A DNA stretch of 64,000 nucleotides, taken from positions 187,676-251,675 of the forward strand of contig WBZZ01002600.1 in assembly GCA_019918135.1 (NCBI GenBank). The letters run 5' to 3'. Made by a program: the position numbers and the translations under genes. Each line of letters begins with the position of its first letter. The stretch's first letter is position 1. The stretch comes from Paulinella micropora (Eukaryota > Cercozoa > Imbricatea > Euglyphida > Paulinellidae). Shown piece by piece: positions 35,953 to 44,232 of this stretch. Below the pieces are notes generated by a model, which was not told the origin of the DNA, ran no database searches, and saw nothing but the letters and a program-made list of their open reading frames with translations.

Positions 35953-36154
35953 AATCCTTGCCAACCAAGAGAACAAAGCTTCCCCCACGCCTGAACAAAC
36001 GAAACAGACTTATGCTAACAAACATCAACGACGAGGGCTGGGTACACCTAGACCCCCGTCTCCTGAGATCGCTAAGAGGTCCAGCGTTTTCCAACGTGGT
36101 GGAAAAATAAGCTATTCAGAGAGCAGCGTTTCAAGAGCTCAGAATGACAATTAA
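35948..36154 (+). pseudogene. Duplicated tail of the nicotinamidase-like continuation
   Basis: The frame AAT GAA ATC CTT GCC AAC CAA GAG matches NEILGNQE of the sequence at about 29457, then diverges (SPTPEQTKQTYANKHQRR) and stops at TAA 36152-36154. It lies directly on the end of the NADAR gene and marks the left edge of the segment duplicated from about 29.46-31.43 kb. Confidence 0.55.
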
Positions 36155-36303
36155 TCAGTGTGTTTTTCACACTCTGCCTGATTGCAGATCCGGCAGGGGC
36201 AAAAGGAGTCGATAGCTATACGTCTTTTTGTTTTAATTAAAGGAAAGGTTTTTTTTTCTTTTTAGTTTGACCGCAAGAAAACCTGTCTTCGAATTATAAT
36301 CCT

Positions 36304-36840
36304 CTACCAGAGCTCGATGTTGAACAAAAGTCTCCGTCGCCCGTCCGTGTCAAAATACTGAAAAAAGCAAGGGAGCCGACGGTTCTCCAAGATCCATTTT
36401 CTCACAAGCGCGCGCGACATGAAGCGTTTCTCGTTGCACAGTGGTACTACACGCCCTAAATAGACCGGGCGCGTCTGTATTTCGGATAATGGGTGCAGAT
36501 CTGACAGTTGTCTCTCGATAGCCGCCAGCCCCTCCCTCCCCGCCTTTTCGTCCAACAGCCAAGAGTCATCGTCCTTCAGGCGCACCGAGTCCAGCACAAT
36601 GCCGAGAAAATTCAAAAGGTCGTTCAAATATACACACTGCACTGCAGCCCCCCAGGAGCCGTCTCCCTGAGTAAAGCGCACCAGCTGGGTTTTCAGAGCT
36701 CCGTCGCCTGCTTTTTGCTTGTCGGCGCTTGCCCGTGCTTTTTCTAAATAGAGGCGCGCGTTCTGCTCTGAGCAGCCGAGCAGTTTGACCAGCAGCGGAA
36801 GCAAGGGCACCAGCTTTTCTTTGGCCACAACTTCTGGCAT
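36304..36840 (-). pseudogene. HNH gene copy with the catalytic core deleted
   Basis: ATG at 36840; 178 residues nearly identical to the N-terminal part of 29744-30481. After LLFNI it jumps directly to ELW-stop. Compared with the first copy exactly 204 bp are missing between two TCGA tetranucleotides (29754-29757 and 29958-29961). The join at 36314-36317 keeps one TCGA, so this is a microhomology-flanked, in-frame deletion that removes the whole HNH motif. The protein could still bind DNA or a partner, but not cut as an HNH enzyme. Confidence 0.75.
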
Positions 36841-37735
36841 TTTTTTAAAAAAAGAAAAGGGAGGATGGGGAACAAAATTAAGCAGACTTTCTTTGGGGGG
36901 CTCGCGCAAAAAAGACGCTGGTGCTGAGTTGCAGATTCGGCAATTTAAAGCCAACAGCTATACGTCTTTTGTTTTTATTTAAAAGAAAAGCTTTTTTTTT
37001 TCTTTTTAGTCTGAACGCAAGAAAACCGGTCTTCAAATTATAATCCTTTACCAGAGCTCGAGAGGTCGCCAGCCCTACGTTCTAAGAAAGTGGGGGCGGG
37101 AAGAGGGACCAGTAGTTTTCCCGGGCAAACACGCATAGTAAATTTGGCGACAAATTCCATACGAGAAACGGGAAAGAGAAAAAGCTAAGCTCAGTTCGCA
37201 CAGGAATGGCGGGGGGAAAGGCGGGGGAGGGGGGGGGGAGAGGAAGAGAAGAGGGGAAGGGAGGGGAGAAGGGGAGGAAGAGGGGGAAGGGGAAGAAAAG
37301 GGGGAGCCCCCCCTCCCCCTCTCTCTCCCTCTCCCCTCTCTCTTCCCTTTAAACAAACGAAAGGGGGAGAGGGGGGCGCCCCTCCCTCTCCCTTTTCCTC
37401 CCCTTCCCCCTTCTCTTCCCCTTCCCCCTTCTCTTCCCCTTCCCCCTTCTCTTCCCTCTCCCCGCTCCTCTCCCCTCTCCCCCCGAAGAAGAAGGGGGGG
37501 GGGGGGGGGGAGAGAGTTGCGCAGGATTTGTCATTTGCACACCCCAAAAGGAAATTTGGCGCAAAGTTTTTCGTGCGTACGATACGGCCAAAAAAGGCAG
37601 CGCCCCCCGGATTTTACGGTAGAACTGCCTTTTTTTAACCATATCATTCTTAAAATTCGGCTATACCACACCCCGGGTGGGAGAGAGAGAGTACAAAAAA
37701 AAACATGAATTGTTTAATTAAAAAGCTTGGCAAAG
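36841..37735. repeat. Second copy of the HNH-gene flank
   Basis: Matches 30484-31437 in blocks: the AAAAAAAGAAA and GGAGGATGGGGAACAAAATT stretch, a 3' HNH end at about 37055, the purine/pyrimidine blocks, and 37517-37720. It lacks the inverted-repeat insertion at 30658-30807 and has its own extra block at about 37090-37225. Similarity stops at AAAGCTTG(G/A)CAAAGC near 37735. Confidence 0.7.
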
Positions 37736-37850
37736 CACTCGGCGCTGCACACAGAGCTGTGCACCGGCCGGCACCGTCTTACGGCTGTAGTACAAGTAAA
37801 ACAAAATTATGCCCTTCGGCTGGGCAAGAGGGGGCGCGCTAAGAAAGTGA
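37736..37850 (-). pseudogene. Fragment of a zinc-finger-nuclease C-terminus
   Basis: Minus-strand reading AQPKGIILFYLYYSRKTVPAGA matches AQPGGINLFYLYYSRKAVPAGA near the end of the 9315-11594 protein. Only this short piece remains, at the outer edge of the second HNH segment. It is a remnant of a second copy of that nuclease domain. Confidence 0.6.
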
Positions 37851-37918
37851 GAGTGAAGGGGCAGGGGGTTGCTTCATCTGCAGTTCACTGCACTCCTTGC
37901 CAAACAAAAGGAACTTAG

Positions 37919-38929
37919 CTAATTGATCGCCCTCTGCAGCCGCGCGGCCGAGCCAATCAGCGGCGGCGGCGGGGTCCCGGCGACGCCGCGCCCCTGCGCG
38001 AGGCAGAGCCCCACTTTCTGGGCGGCCCCGCGGATGCCATTCTGCGCCGCCAGCAGGTAGTACTTGAAGGCCAAGGCGTCGTCCCGAGACACGCCGTGCC
38101 CAAGGCTGTAGCACATCCCGAGGTTGCAAAAGGCGCGTGGGTGGTTGCTGCTAGTGGCCGCCCGCAGCCAGAGCGCAAAGGCTCGCGCCCGGTCCCGGGG
38201 GACTCCCTCGGCTGAGTAATAGCAGGCCCCCAGGCTGGTGAGGGCGCCCGCGTGGCCCTGCTCGGCCGCGAGGAGAAAGTACTTGTGCGCGAGGGCCAGG
38301 TCCTGGGCGACGCCCTTGCCCGTGGAGAAACGGACCGCGACGTTGTACTGCGCCTTGAGGTGTCCTTGCTCCGCGGCCCGACGAAACCACTCCGTCGCCG
38401 CGGCCTGGTCCTGGGCGACCACTGCCTCGGCGCTGTTGGGGGGGACGCCGAGCCCCCTCAAATAACAAGAGCCCAGGTTACACATTGCGACTGCAGAGCC
38501 TTGTTTGGCCGCTTGACTGTAATATTCTATGGCCTTGGTTTCGTCCTTATCCACGCCGACACCATTAGCGTAACAGTGCCCAAGCCGAAATTGTGCATCA
38601 GCATAGTTGTGTTCGGCCGCCTGGCGGTACATCTCGGCTGCCCTGGCCTCGTCCTTGGCCACGCCGTCGCCCTTGAGAAAGGCATAACCCAGGCTGCACA
38701 GCGCGGCAGCCTCGCTTGTGGGCGGGGCAAGTGGCGCGGGGCTGTGGGCGCAGCAGACCTCCAGGTCACACTGCGAGGCGGCGGATCGGGTCGCTGCCTG
38801 CGCTCGCTGCGCCCATAGGTCCGCCAGTTTCTTGTCGTGGGATAGGCGGCGTGACACGAGCAACGCCGCCTCCGCGTGGCCCCGCGCTGCCGCCCGCAGA
38901 AAAAAGGCGAAGGCACCGGCCTCGGGCAC
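37919..38929 (-). CDS. Sel1-repeat protein, main part
   Basis: About eight Sel1-like repeats of 36 residues (LGYAFLKGDGVAKDEARAAE, LGHCYANGVGVDKDETKAIE, LGSCYLRGLGVPPNS, NVAVRFSTGKGVAQD, LGACYYSAEGVPRD, LGMCYSLGHGVSRDDALAFK). The frame has no ATG at its beginning; it is the continuation, in another frame, of the N-terminal part at 38930-39303. Sel1 solenoids are adaptor proteins; no other domain is seen. Confidence 0.7.
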   Translation of the reverse strand: MPEAGAFAFFLRAAARGHAEAALLVSRRLSHDKKLADLWAQRAQAATRSAASQCDLEVCCAHSPAPLAPPTSEAAALCSLGYAFLKGDGVAKDEARAAEMYRQAAEHNYADAQFRLGHCYANGVGVDKDETKAIEYYSQAAKQGSAVAMCNLGSCYLRGLGVPPNSAEAVVAQDQAAATEWFRRAAEQGHLKAQYNVAVRFSTGKGVAQDLALAHKYFLLAAEQGHAGALTSLGACYYSAEGVPRDRARAFALWLRAATSSNHPRAFCNLGMCYSLGHGVSRDDALAFKYYLLAAQNGIRGAAQKVGLCLAQGRGVAGTPPPPLIGSAARLQRAIN

Positions 38930-39303
38930 GCCGCGGCCAGACAGTACTGTTGTTCGGCATAACGCTGGCTGTCTCTTGCCGTTTGTGCGGCTTGTACGGT
39001 TTGCGCCGCAACGGATGCTTGCTCTTTGCGTGCGGGCTGTTGCGCATCGGCGCTGCGCAGGTCGTTGAACATGTCTCGCAACATCAACGCCACGTCTGGG
39101 TCCAGCCTCGGCGTCGTGTTGCCGACCACGTACTTGATGTCTGCCTCGGTCAGGCGCAGCAGCCCCGCGCGGTCGCGGTATTGTAGTACCCTGGCTATGA
39201 TTCTTAGCGTCGCGCCGCGCACACCCCGCGCCTCAAGCTCGGTTCGCAACCACTCCTGCACTTGTTCGCGCGTACGGGGGTACGAGGACTCTCTCTGCAT
39301 CAT
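38930..39303 (-). CDS. N-terminal part of the Sel1-repeat protein
   Basis: ATG at 39303 (MMQRESSYPRTREQVQEWL). It encodes a helical domain of about 100 residues (VQEWLRTELEARGVRGATLR, LTEADIKYVVG). The frame changes near 38940, in GTCTGGCCGCGG, to join the Sel1 repeats. The open frame itself continues to 38527 but is not protein-like after the change. A CT run (39337-39366) lies just upstream. Confidence 0.5.
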
Positions 39304-39333
39304 CGGATTCCTTGCTCCCTTTTTTTGGGTCAC

Positions 39334-39370
<37 letters not shown>

Positions 39371-39774
39371 TAATCCCTACCCCTTTTTGTGTTCACTTTC
39401 GGTACTCCCCCCCCCCTCTGTTTCGTTTCTGTGCTTTTTTCAGATAGGGGGGGGCGCCCCCCCCCCTGTTTTGTTCATTTTCTTTCTTCCGGACGGGGGG
39501 AGGCACAGGACAGATTTAAAGGAGAAAGGGGGGGGGGGGGGCTGCGAGGCGCTACCATACGCACAAGCTGCCGATTTTAAAAAATGGATTGCGCTTGGCG
39601 CCGCGCTTCTGCAAACCCGAGGGGGGGCCATTCCACTCCTATCCCTTCCACTAAAACACTCGCAATTAAGCACACACTCACACACAAATACACTCAAGAT
39701 TTTTTTTCGGGAAGAAAGAGTGGGGGAGGCAGTCGGCAATACATTCAGATTTTTCTTGTTCATTGCCATAGGTT
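39304..39774. other. Intergenic region with CT run and G/C hairpin
   Basis: A CT microsatellite at 39337-39366 and a G8-CGCC-C9 hairpin at about 39447-39465 followed by TGTTTTG, similar to the hairpins before the kelch gene and the 15043 gene. A G-run block lies at about 39529-39541. No gene is seen. Confidence 0.6.
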
Positions 39775-40311
39775 ATGGCCCGCAACCTGGCAGACAATTG
39801 TTATAATGATGATTGCCCACTGCAAAAGCAGCCGCCGCCGGCAGATGAGGTACACTTCCGCAAGTGTGCTCGTTGCTTGTACGCTACGTACTGCAGCCGA
39901 GAGTGCCAGAAGGCACACTGGAAGAGCGAGCATGGCCAGCTCTGCCGGGACGGCTCTCTGTTCGTGCGCCAGCACCTGCGCCTGAACGCATACATGTCCG
40001 TGCTCAGGAAAAGAAAAGAGGGTGACCCGCTCACCAGCGAACTAATGTCGTTGGTGCCGCACTGCGGGCAGGGCGGGGTAGTGTACGTGTGCCTGGCACC
40101 GGATGGCACCGAGAGGCGCCGCTACGTCTCGGCGCAGACACTGCGGCGACCGGCTTGGGAAAGACTGCGTGGCATGGTTTCCGGCGTGCCGGTTGGGCCG
40201 TTACAGAAGAAGCGCGGACATAATCCTCCTCGCCAGGTGTTGTTGGTAGAGGCGCCACTGTCCCGCCTAGCGGCCCCATCGCTCATCGGCTTATACACAC
40301 ATCCTTTTTGA
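39775..40311 (+). CDS. MYND zinc-finger protein
   Basis: ATG at 39775, 178 residues. A MYND-type finger spans about residues 9-57, with the order C-x4-C, C-A-R-C, Y-C-S-R-E-C-Q, H-W-K-S-E-H and final C (KCARCLYATYCSRECQ, AHWKSEHGQLC). The rest is unrecognised. It is the last host-virus gene before the AT-rich capsid island. A second MYND protein lies at 51998-53131. Confidence 0.75.
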   Translation: MARNLADNCYNDDCPLQKQPPPADEVHFRKCARCLYATYCSRECQKAHWKSEHGQLCRDGSLFVRQHLRLNAYMSVLRKRKEGDPLTSELMSLVPHCGQGGVVYVCLAPDGTERRRYVSAQTLRRPAWERLRGMVSGVPVGPLQKKRGHNPPRQVLLVEAPLSRLAAPSLIGLYTHPF

Positions 40312-40441
40312 ATACACCACACACAGCTTTCATTTTTTTTAACACTGACCCGTGAATAGAAATCACAAGCAGTCCGCCCTAACACAGAGCACACAAATAA
40401 TAATATTAATAACATAATATATTATACAACATATAGAAACA

Positions 40442-40813
40442 ATGAGTGAGTTCAAATACCAAAAGATTATTTTTCTAAGTAATGATTTTCCAGGCGGGGT
40501 CAATGGTAGCAAGACATTTGACAAAAACATTCAAATGAACTTTACACCAACAAGAATGAATGTTAAGTTTATCCACTATATGAATGATGTATCGGAAACG
40601 AAAACAAAAATCCTTTTCATGGACCGCATTGGAATAATCGGGACATTCGCTGATAGCACCACGGCAAACATTTCTAATCTCAGCTACAACTTAGGTATTA
40701 TTAATTGGACCGACGGGCAATATACTTTTAAAGTGCTTAAAACAGACAGCGGTAATATTGAGACTGACCAACTAGCTGGAAGAATTGTTATTTGTTTGGA
40801 ATTTCTCGGGTAG
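40442..40813 (+). CDS. Unknown capsid-module protein (123 aa)
   Basis: The ATG at 40442 follows CATATAGAAACA. The product looks beta-rich (MNVKFIHYMNDVSETKTKIL, YTFKVLKTDSGNIETDQLAG) with no recognised domain. As the first gene of the capsid island it may be a small structural or fibre-like protein; this is inferred from position only. Confidence 0.7.
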   Translation: MSEFKYQKIIFLSNDFPGGVNGSKTFDKNIQMNFTPTRMNVKFIHYMNDVSETKTKILFMDRIGIIGTFADSTTANISNLSYNLGIINWTDGQYTFKVLKTDSGNIETDQLAGRIVICLEFLG

Positions 40814-40917
40814 GGGCCTGCTCCCCCTACGACCCCGCAGGTAAAATAAAAAATATATTTTTCTATATATAAGTTTTTTGAGGTTGTAGGAGGTTTTTTG
40901 AAAAAAAAAGCTCTTAC

Positions 40918-41742
40918 ATGGAAAAAATCAATAATGTAAAGGTAAAACCAATCAGACAAAACGGAGATGGCGACAAGTTGGCAAAAGGACATAAGTTATT
41001 TGATGAACCGTATGCCAATATTTTTCTTCTCGCTCGCAAGAAGAGTGGCAAGACGACAGCATTGTTTGAAATCCTGAAACGAACGACTGACAAAAAAACC
41101 CGCATTGTTATTATTGCCAGCACGATACATAAGGACCACATCTACAAAGAAATGGTTAAGCACTTTAAAAAGAAAGGAAATCCGATGGCTATATACACAT
41201 ATTTGAAAACGGATGGATACAGTGTCATAGATTACGAGTTGGACAAGCTCAATAAGCCAGACGAAGATCAAGAAGGCGAAATTGTTCAAGACGGTAAAGA
41301 GGAAGTAGAAAAGCCAAAATTTTTATACTTTGGAAAAGAGGAAAAGAAGAAACAGGAGGGAGGCGAAAAGGTGGAGAGACCGAGCAAATACATTACACCA
41401 GAAGTCGTGTTCGTGTTGGACGACCTCGGCTCAGGTTTAAGGGATAAGTCCGTGAGCGATTTATGTAAAAAAAATCGCCATTACAAAAGTAAGGTGATTA
41501 TGAGCTCGCAGTATCTTAACGATATGAAGCCTGAGGCTATCAAACAGCTGGACTACCTACTCATTTTTCCTGGTCAGAGTGTTGATAAAATTGAACTCGT
41601 GTATAAGCATCTGGACCTTGGATATGATTTAGAATACTTCATTGAAAAATACCACGAGGCTACCAAAGAACGATTTAACTTTTTGTATGTGGATGCGGTA
41701 TCGGACGAGTTGAGGCAGAATTTCAACTATCGCTTAAAGTAA
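40918..41742 (+). CDS. A32/FtsK-HerA-type genome-packaging ATPase
   Basis: ATG at 40918, 274 residues. The Walker A region is NIFLLARKKSGKTTALFEIL (about residue 36). Walker B is VVFVLDDLGSGLRD (about residue 163), followed by VIMSSQYLNDMKPEAIKQ, the sensor-like region typical of A32-type ATPases. An insertion rich in Lys and Glu separates the two halves. These ATPases pump DNA into preformed capsids in Polinton-like viruses, virophages and large DNA viruses. Confidence 0.85.
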   Translation: MEKINNVKVKPIRQNGDGDKLAKGHKLFDEPYANIFLLARKKSGKTTALFEILKRTTDKKTRIVIIASTIHKDHIYKEMVKHFKKKGNPMAIYTYLKTDGYSVIDYELDKLNKPDEDQEGEIVQDGKEEVEKPKFLYFGKEEKKKQEGGEKVERPSKYITPEVVFVLDDLGSGLRDKSVSDLCKKNRHYKSKVIMSSQYLNDMKPEAIKQLDYLLIFPGQSVDKIELVYKHLDLGYDLEYFIEKYHEATKERFNFLYVDAVSDELRQNFNYRLK

Positions 41743-41770
41743 TTTTATTATTATTTTTTTTTTCAAACAT

Positions 41771-41777
41771 TATATAG
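41771..41777 (+). promoter_or_regulatory. TATATAG motif before capsid-island genes
   Basis: TATATAG directly precedes the ATG at 41778. Related motifs precede other island genes: ATATAG at 40431, TATATATAAG at 40864, ACATATAC at 42132, TATATAG at about 44219 and AAAATATAG at 45075. None is seen before the GC-rich host-virus genes, so the island probably keeps its own promoter type. Confidence 0.55.
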
Positions 41778-42089
41778 ATGCCAACATCACCAGTGATTAT
41801 TTCACAACCAGCAGGATACAATATCGGATACAATCCAAGCCCAGTCAAAATGCCACAAGCAGGAGGGAAAAGAAAATCAAAAAAGAAACAAACAGGAGGC
41901 AAAGTCAACTGGAAGAAAGTCGGACAAGCCATATTGGATGCTAATAGGTTTATCAAGAAGAACCAATTGATTTCAAGAGGTGCTACCTTTGTCAGTGATG
42001 TCGGAGTGCCTTATGCGGACCGTGTAGCGAGGGCGGCGGCGAAGCAAGGATACGGCAAGCAACGAGGTGGAGCAGTCAAATTTCGGTAA
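41778..42089 (+). CDS. Small basic capsid-module protein
   Basis: ATG at 41778, 103 residues. A Lys-rich stretch (GGKRKSKKKQTGGKVNWKK) is followed by a helix with FIKKNQLISRGATFVSDVGV and a Gly/Arg-rich tail. This layout is common among small basic minor proteins of Polinton-like viruses and adenovirus core/pVI-like proteins; the assignment is by resemblance. It probably binds DNA or the inner capsid. Confidence 0.6.
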   Translation: MPTSPVIISQPAGYNIGYNPSPVKMPQAGGKRKSKKKQTGGKVNWKKVGQAILDANRFIKKNQLISRGATFVSDVGVPYADRVARAAAKQGYGKQRGGAVKFR

Positions 42090-42141
42090 ACCCCAATCAC
42101 AAATGTAAATTATGTTATTATTTTTTTCTCTAACATATACG

Positions 42142-42288
42142 ATGGTTGTAAAAAAACCGCGAAAACAACGACCGCCGAGGATATACAGAACCAAAGATGG
42201 CCGACCATATATTAAAGTAAAAGGCAAACGAGCATATCTCAACTTTGGCGAGAAAACGAATGACCTTTCAACACTTCAAATTGTTTAA
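42142..42288 (+). CDS. Basic micro-protein (48 aa)
   Basis: ATG at 42142 after TAACATATACG. Very basic, with RIYRTKDGRPYIKVKGKRAY. Short conserved-looking Arg/Lys peptides of this type occur in capsid modules of Polinton-like viruses and may be cleaved DNA-binding peptides; that role is inferred. Confidence 0.6.
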   Translation: MVVKKPRKQRPPRIYRTKDGRPYIKVKGKRAYLNFGEKTNDLSTLQIV

Positions 42289-42302
42289 CTATTTTGAAAT
42301 AT

Positions 42303-43199
42303 ATGAACAAACCCAAACGGCGGGGTAAAGCACGCGAGAAAGTAATTAAGTCCGAATTCAACCGTCTTGAACACGAGAACCGCAATCAGATACAAGACAA
42401 CCTACAAAAAAAATATGAACTAATACACGAGCAGGAAGAAAAGGAAAAGAAGTTAAGAGAACAGGCAGAAGATGAGAAGAAAAGAATAGAGAGGAAGGAG
42501 AATGCTGAAATTAAAGAAAGACAAGAAGAATTAATTAGGGAGGCGAAAAGAGAGCAAAAACTTATAGAGGATGTAAAATTTGAACAAGATAGAAAAAACA
42601 ATTTGATGTTATTACCACCGCCACAGTTTCACCCTCAATACATACAAGGACCACCCCAAGCACCACCCCAAGCACCACCCCAAGCACCACCACAAGCACC
42701 ACCCCAAGCACCACAGGGACCGCCACAAGCACCACCACAAGCACCACAGGGACCACCACAAGCACCACCACAAGCACCACAGGGACCACCACAAGCACCA
42801 CCACAAGCACCACCACAAGCACCAGAAGAAAAACAGATGGCTTTGAAAACAAAAGAAGAGAAAAAGGCTGAAAAGGAATTAAAAGAAAAATATATTGAAT
42901 TAATGAAGGAAGCTGGATTTAAAAAGAAATTTATTAATAGCTTGACTAAAACAGAATTTGACAAACTTGGTAAAGGAATAGAGCAAGCAATAGCCAGCGC
43001 CCAATCAGCAGAAGAGCAGAAAGAACTGGCGGAACAATACAAAAAAGAATTAGAACAAGAAAAAAAGCAAGCGGAGGCCAAAGCCAAATACTTTGAAATT
43101 AAAGATAAAGTAGCACACATCTCCGCAGGTTTAAGAAATGATTACAAGTATCCAAAATTGGATATACCCAAAACTTTGGGCCCTGCTTTTGGAAGATAA
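42303..43199 (+). CDS. Coiled-coil protein with PPQA repeats
   Basis: The ATG at 42303 is preferred to a TTG at 42294; 298 residues. A long charged coiled coil spans about residues 5-100. A Pro/Gln/Ala-rich repeat with unit PPQA or PPQAPQG follows at about residues 115-175 (bases about 42650-42825), and then a second Lys/Glu-rich helical region. It could be a rod-like spike or a scaffold. The repeat is period-four rather than collagen-like G-x-y. Confidence 0.7.
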   Translation: MNKPKRRGKAREKVIKSEFNRLEHENRNQIQDNLQKKYELIHEQEEKEKKLREQAEDEKKRIERKENAEIKERQEELIREAKREQKLIEDVKFEQDRKNNLMLLPPPQFHPQYIQGPPQAPPQAPPQAPPQAPPQAPQGPPQAPPQAPQGPPQAPPQAPQGPPQAPPQAPPQAPEEKQMALKTKEEKKAEKELKEKYIELMKEAGFKKKFINSLTKTEFDKLGKGIEQAIASAQSAEEQKELAEQYKKELEQEKKQAEAKAKYFEIKDKVAHISAGLRNDYKYPKLDIPKTLGPAFGR

Positions 43200-43200
43200 A

Positions 43201-44187
43201 ATGAAAGCTCTGGGCAAACCGCCACCAAAAAAAGTTAAAGGAAAACACACGACTGCGGGTATGGCAAAAGTTATAGTAGATGAAGGTATTGATTTAGGAA
43301 TAGACCAGAATGAAATGAGAAAGAAACTCGCTGATTATTTGGGAATAAACCAAGCTGGTGCTGGGGCAAAAACGATGGAGGAATTAATACACAAACTTTT
43401 AACAATAGCAACAATTAAGAAATATTTGAAAAAGGGTAAATACAGGAAAAAAATGAAGAAGAAGGATTATGTAAATAACTTAGTATCTGAAATGAGAATT
43501 GACCCAAACATTAAAAATCAAGTTTCAAATCAAATCGGTATTCATCCAACCGAGGAACAGCCAGCAGGGGCAAGCCCCCGCACCCCCGAGGTGGAGGAAG
43601 TTCAACCACAAACTGAGGCAGTAGATGGGGCAGTAGATGGGGCGGTAGATGAGCAAACGGGGGCAGTAGATGGGGCAGTATATGAGCAAGCGGGAGCAGG
43701 AAGGGGATTGATGACGGATGAAATAGACGACATTATGAAATATGATTGGTATTTGGGGACCGTGGCTAGCGACGAAATAAACAAACTGAAACCAGAAAAA
43801 AGAAAGAAGTATGGGTTTATTATGAACTTGGATAAATCTAGCCAACCAGGCTCACATTGGATTGCGGTTTGGATTGACCTGATTAAAGACAACTCTATTG
43901 AAATCTACGACCCGCTCGCACTGTATAAGCCGACTGAGCTATTTCTACACCAAATGAAACAACTTATAGACAAGAGTAAGCCGAGCACTTACCTGCTTAT
44001 GAAGGTTAATCAGGTTAAAAACCAAAGTGATACAACGGATACTTGCGGATGGCATAGTATTAGGTTTCTTAAAGAAAGAGCGAAAGGGAACCGCTTTAAA
44101 TTTGCCAGCGGTTGGACTGATTTGAAGGAAAAAGAAGCGGATGAGTTGAAAACACAGAACGGCTATGGTTTTGATACCTTTATTTGA
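43201..44187 (+). CDS. Adenain/Ulp1-like cysteine protease
   Basis: The ATG at 43201, two bases after the upstream TAA, is preferred over an ATG at 43138; 328 residues. The first 180 residues are Lys-rich and include a low-complexity Ala/Val/Asp stretch (about residues 135-165). The protease domain contains GSHWIAVWIDL (His), IEIYDPLA (Asp), then the Gln and TCGWHSIRFL with the catalytic Cys. Order and spacing match C5/C48 peptidases that mature capsid proteins in adenoviruses, Polintons and virophages. Confidence 0.85.
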   Translation: MKALGKPPPKKVKGKHTTAGMAKVIVDEGIDLGIDQNEMRKKLADYLGINQAGAGAKTMEELIHKLLTIATIKKYLKKGKYRKKMKKKDYVNNLVSEMRIDPNIKNQVSNQIGIHPTEEQPAGASPRTPEVEEVQPQTEAVDGAVDGAVDEQTGAVDGAVYEQAGAGRGLMTDEIDDIMKYDWYLGTVASDEINKLKPEKRKKYGFIMNLDKSSQPGSHWIAVWIDLIKDNSIEIYDPLALYKPTELFLHQMKQLIDKSKPSTYLLMKVNQVKNQSDTTDTCGWHSIRFLKERAKGNRFKFASGWTDLKEKEADELKTQNGYGFDTFI

Positions 44188-44232
44188 AGCAATTAAAACA
44201 AAAAAATATATTTTAGAATATATAGTTTTTTG

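Noticed and set aside
40312..40441. Terminal inverted repeat at the left end of the capsid island
   Set aside because: No matching inverted copy was seen at the right edge, which is inside the truncated capsid gene.
42562..42852. Minus-strand Val/Leu or Trp/Cys-rich frames
   Set aside because: Antisense of the PPQA repeat.
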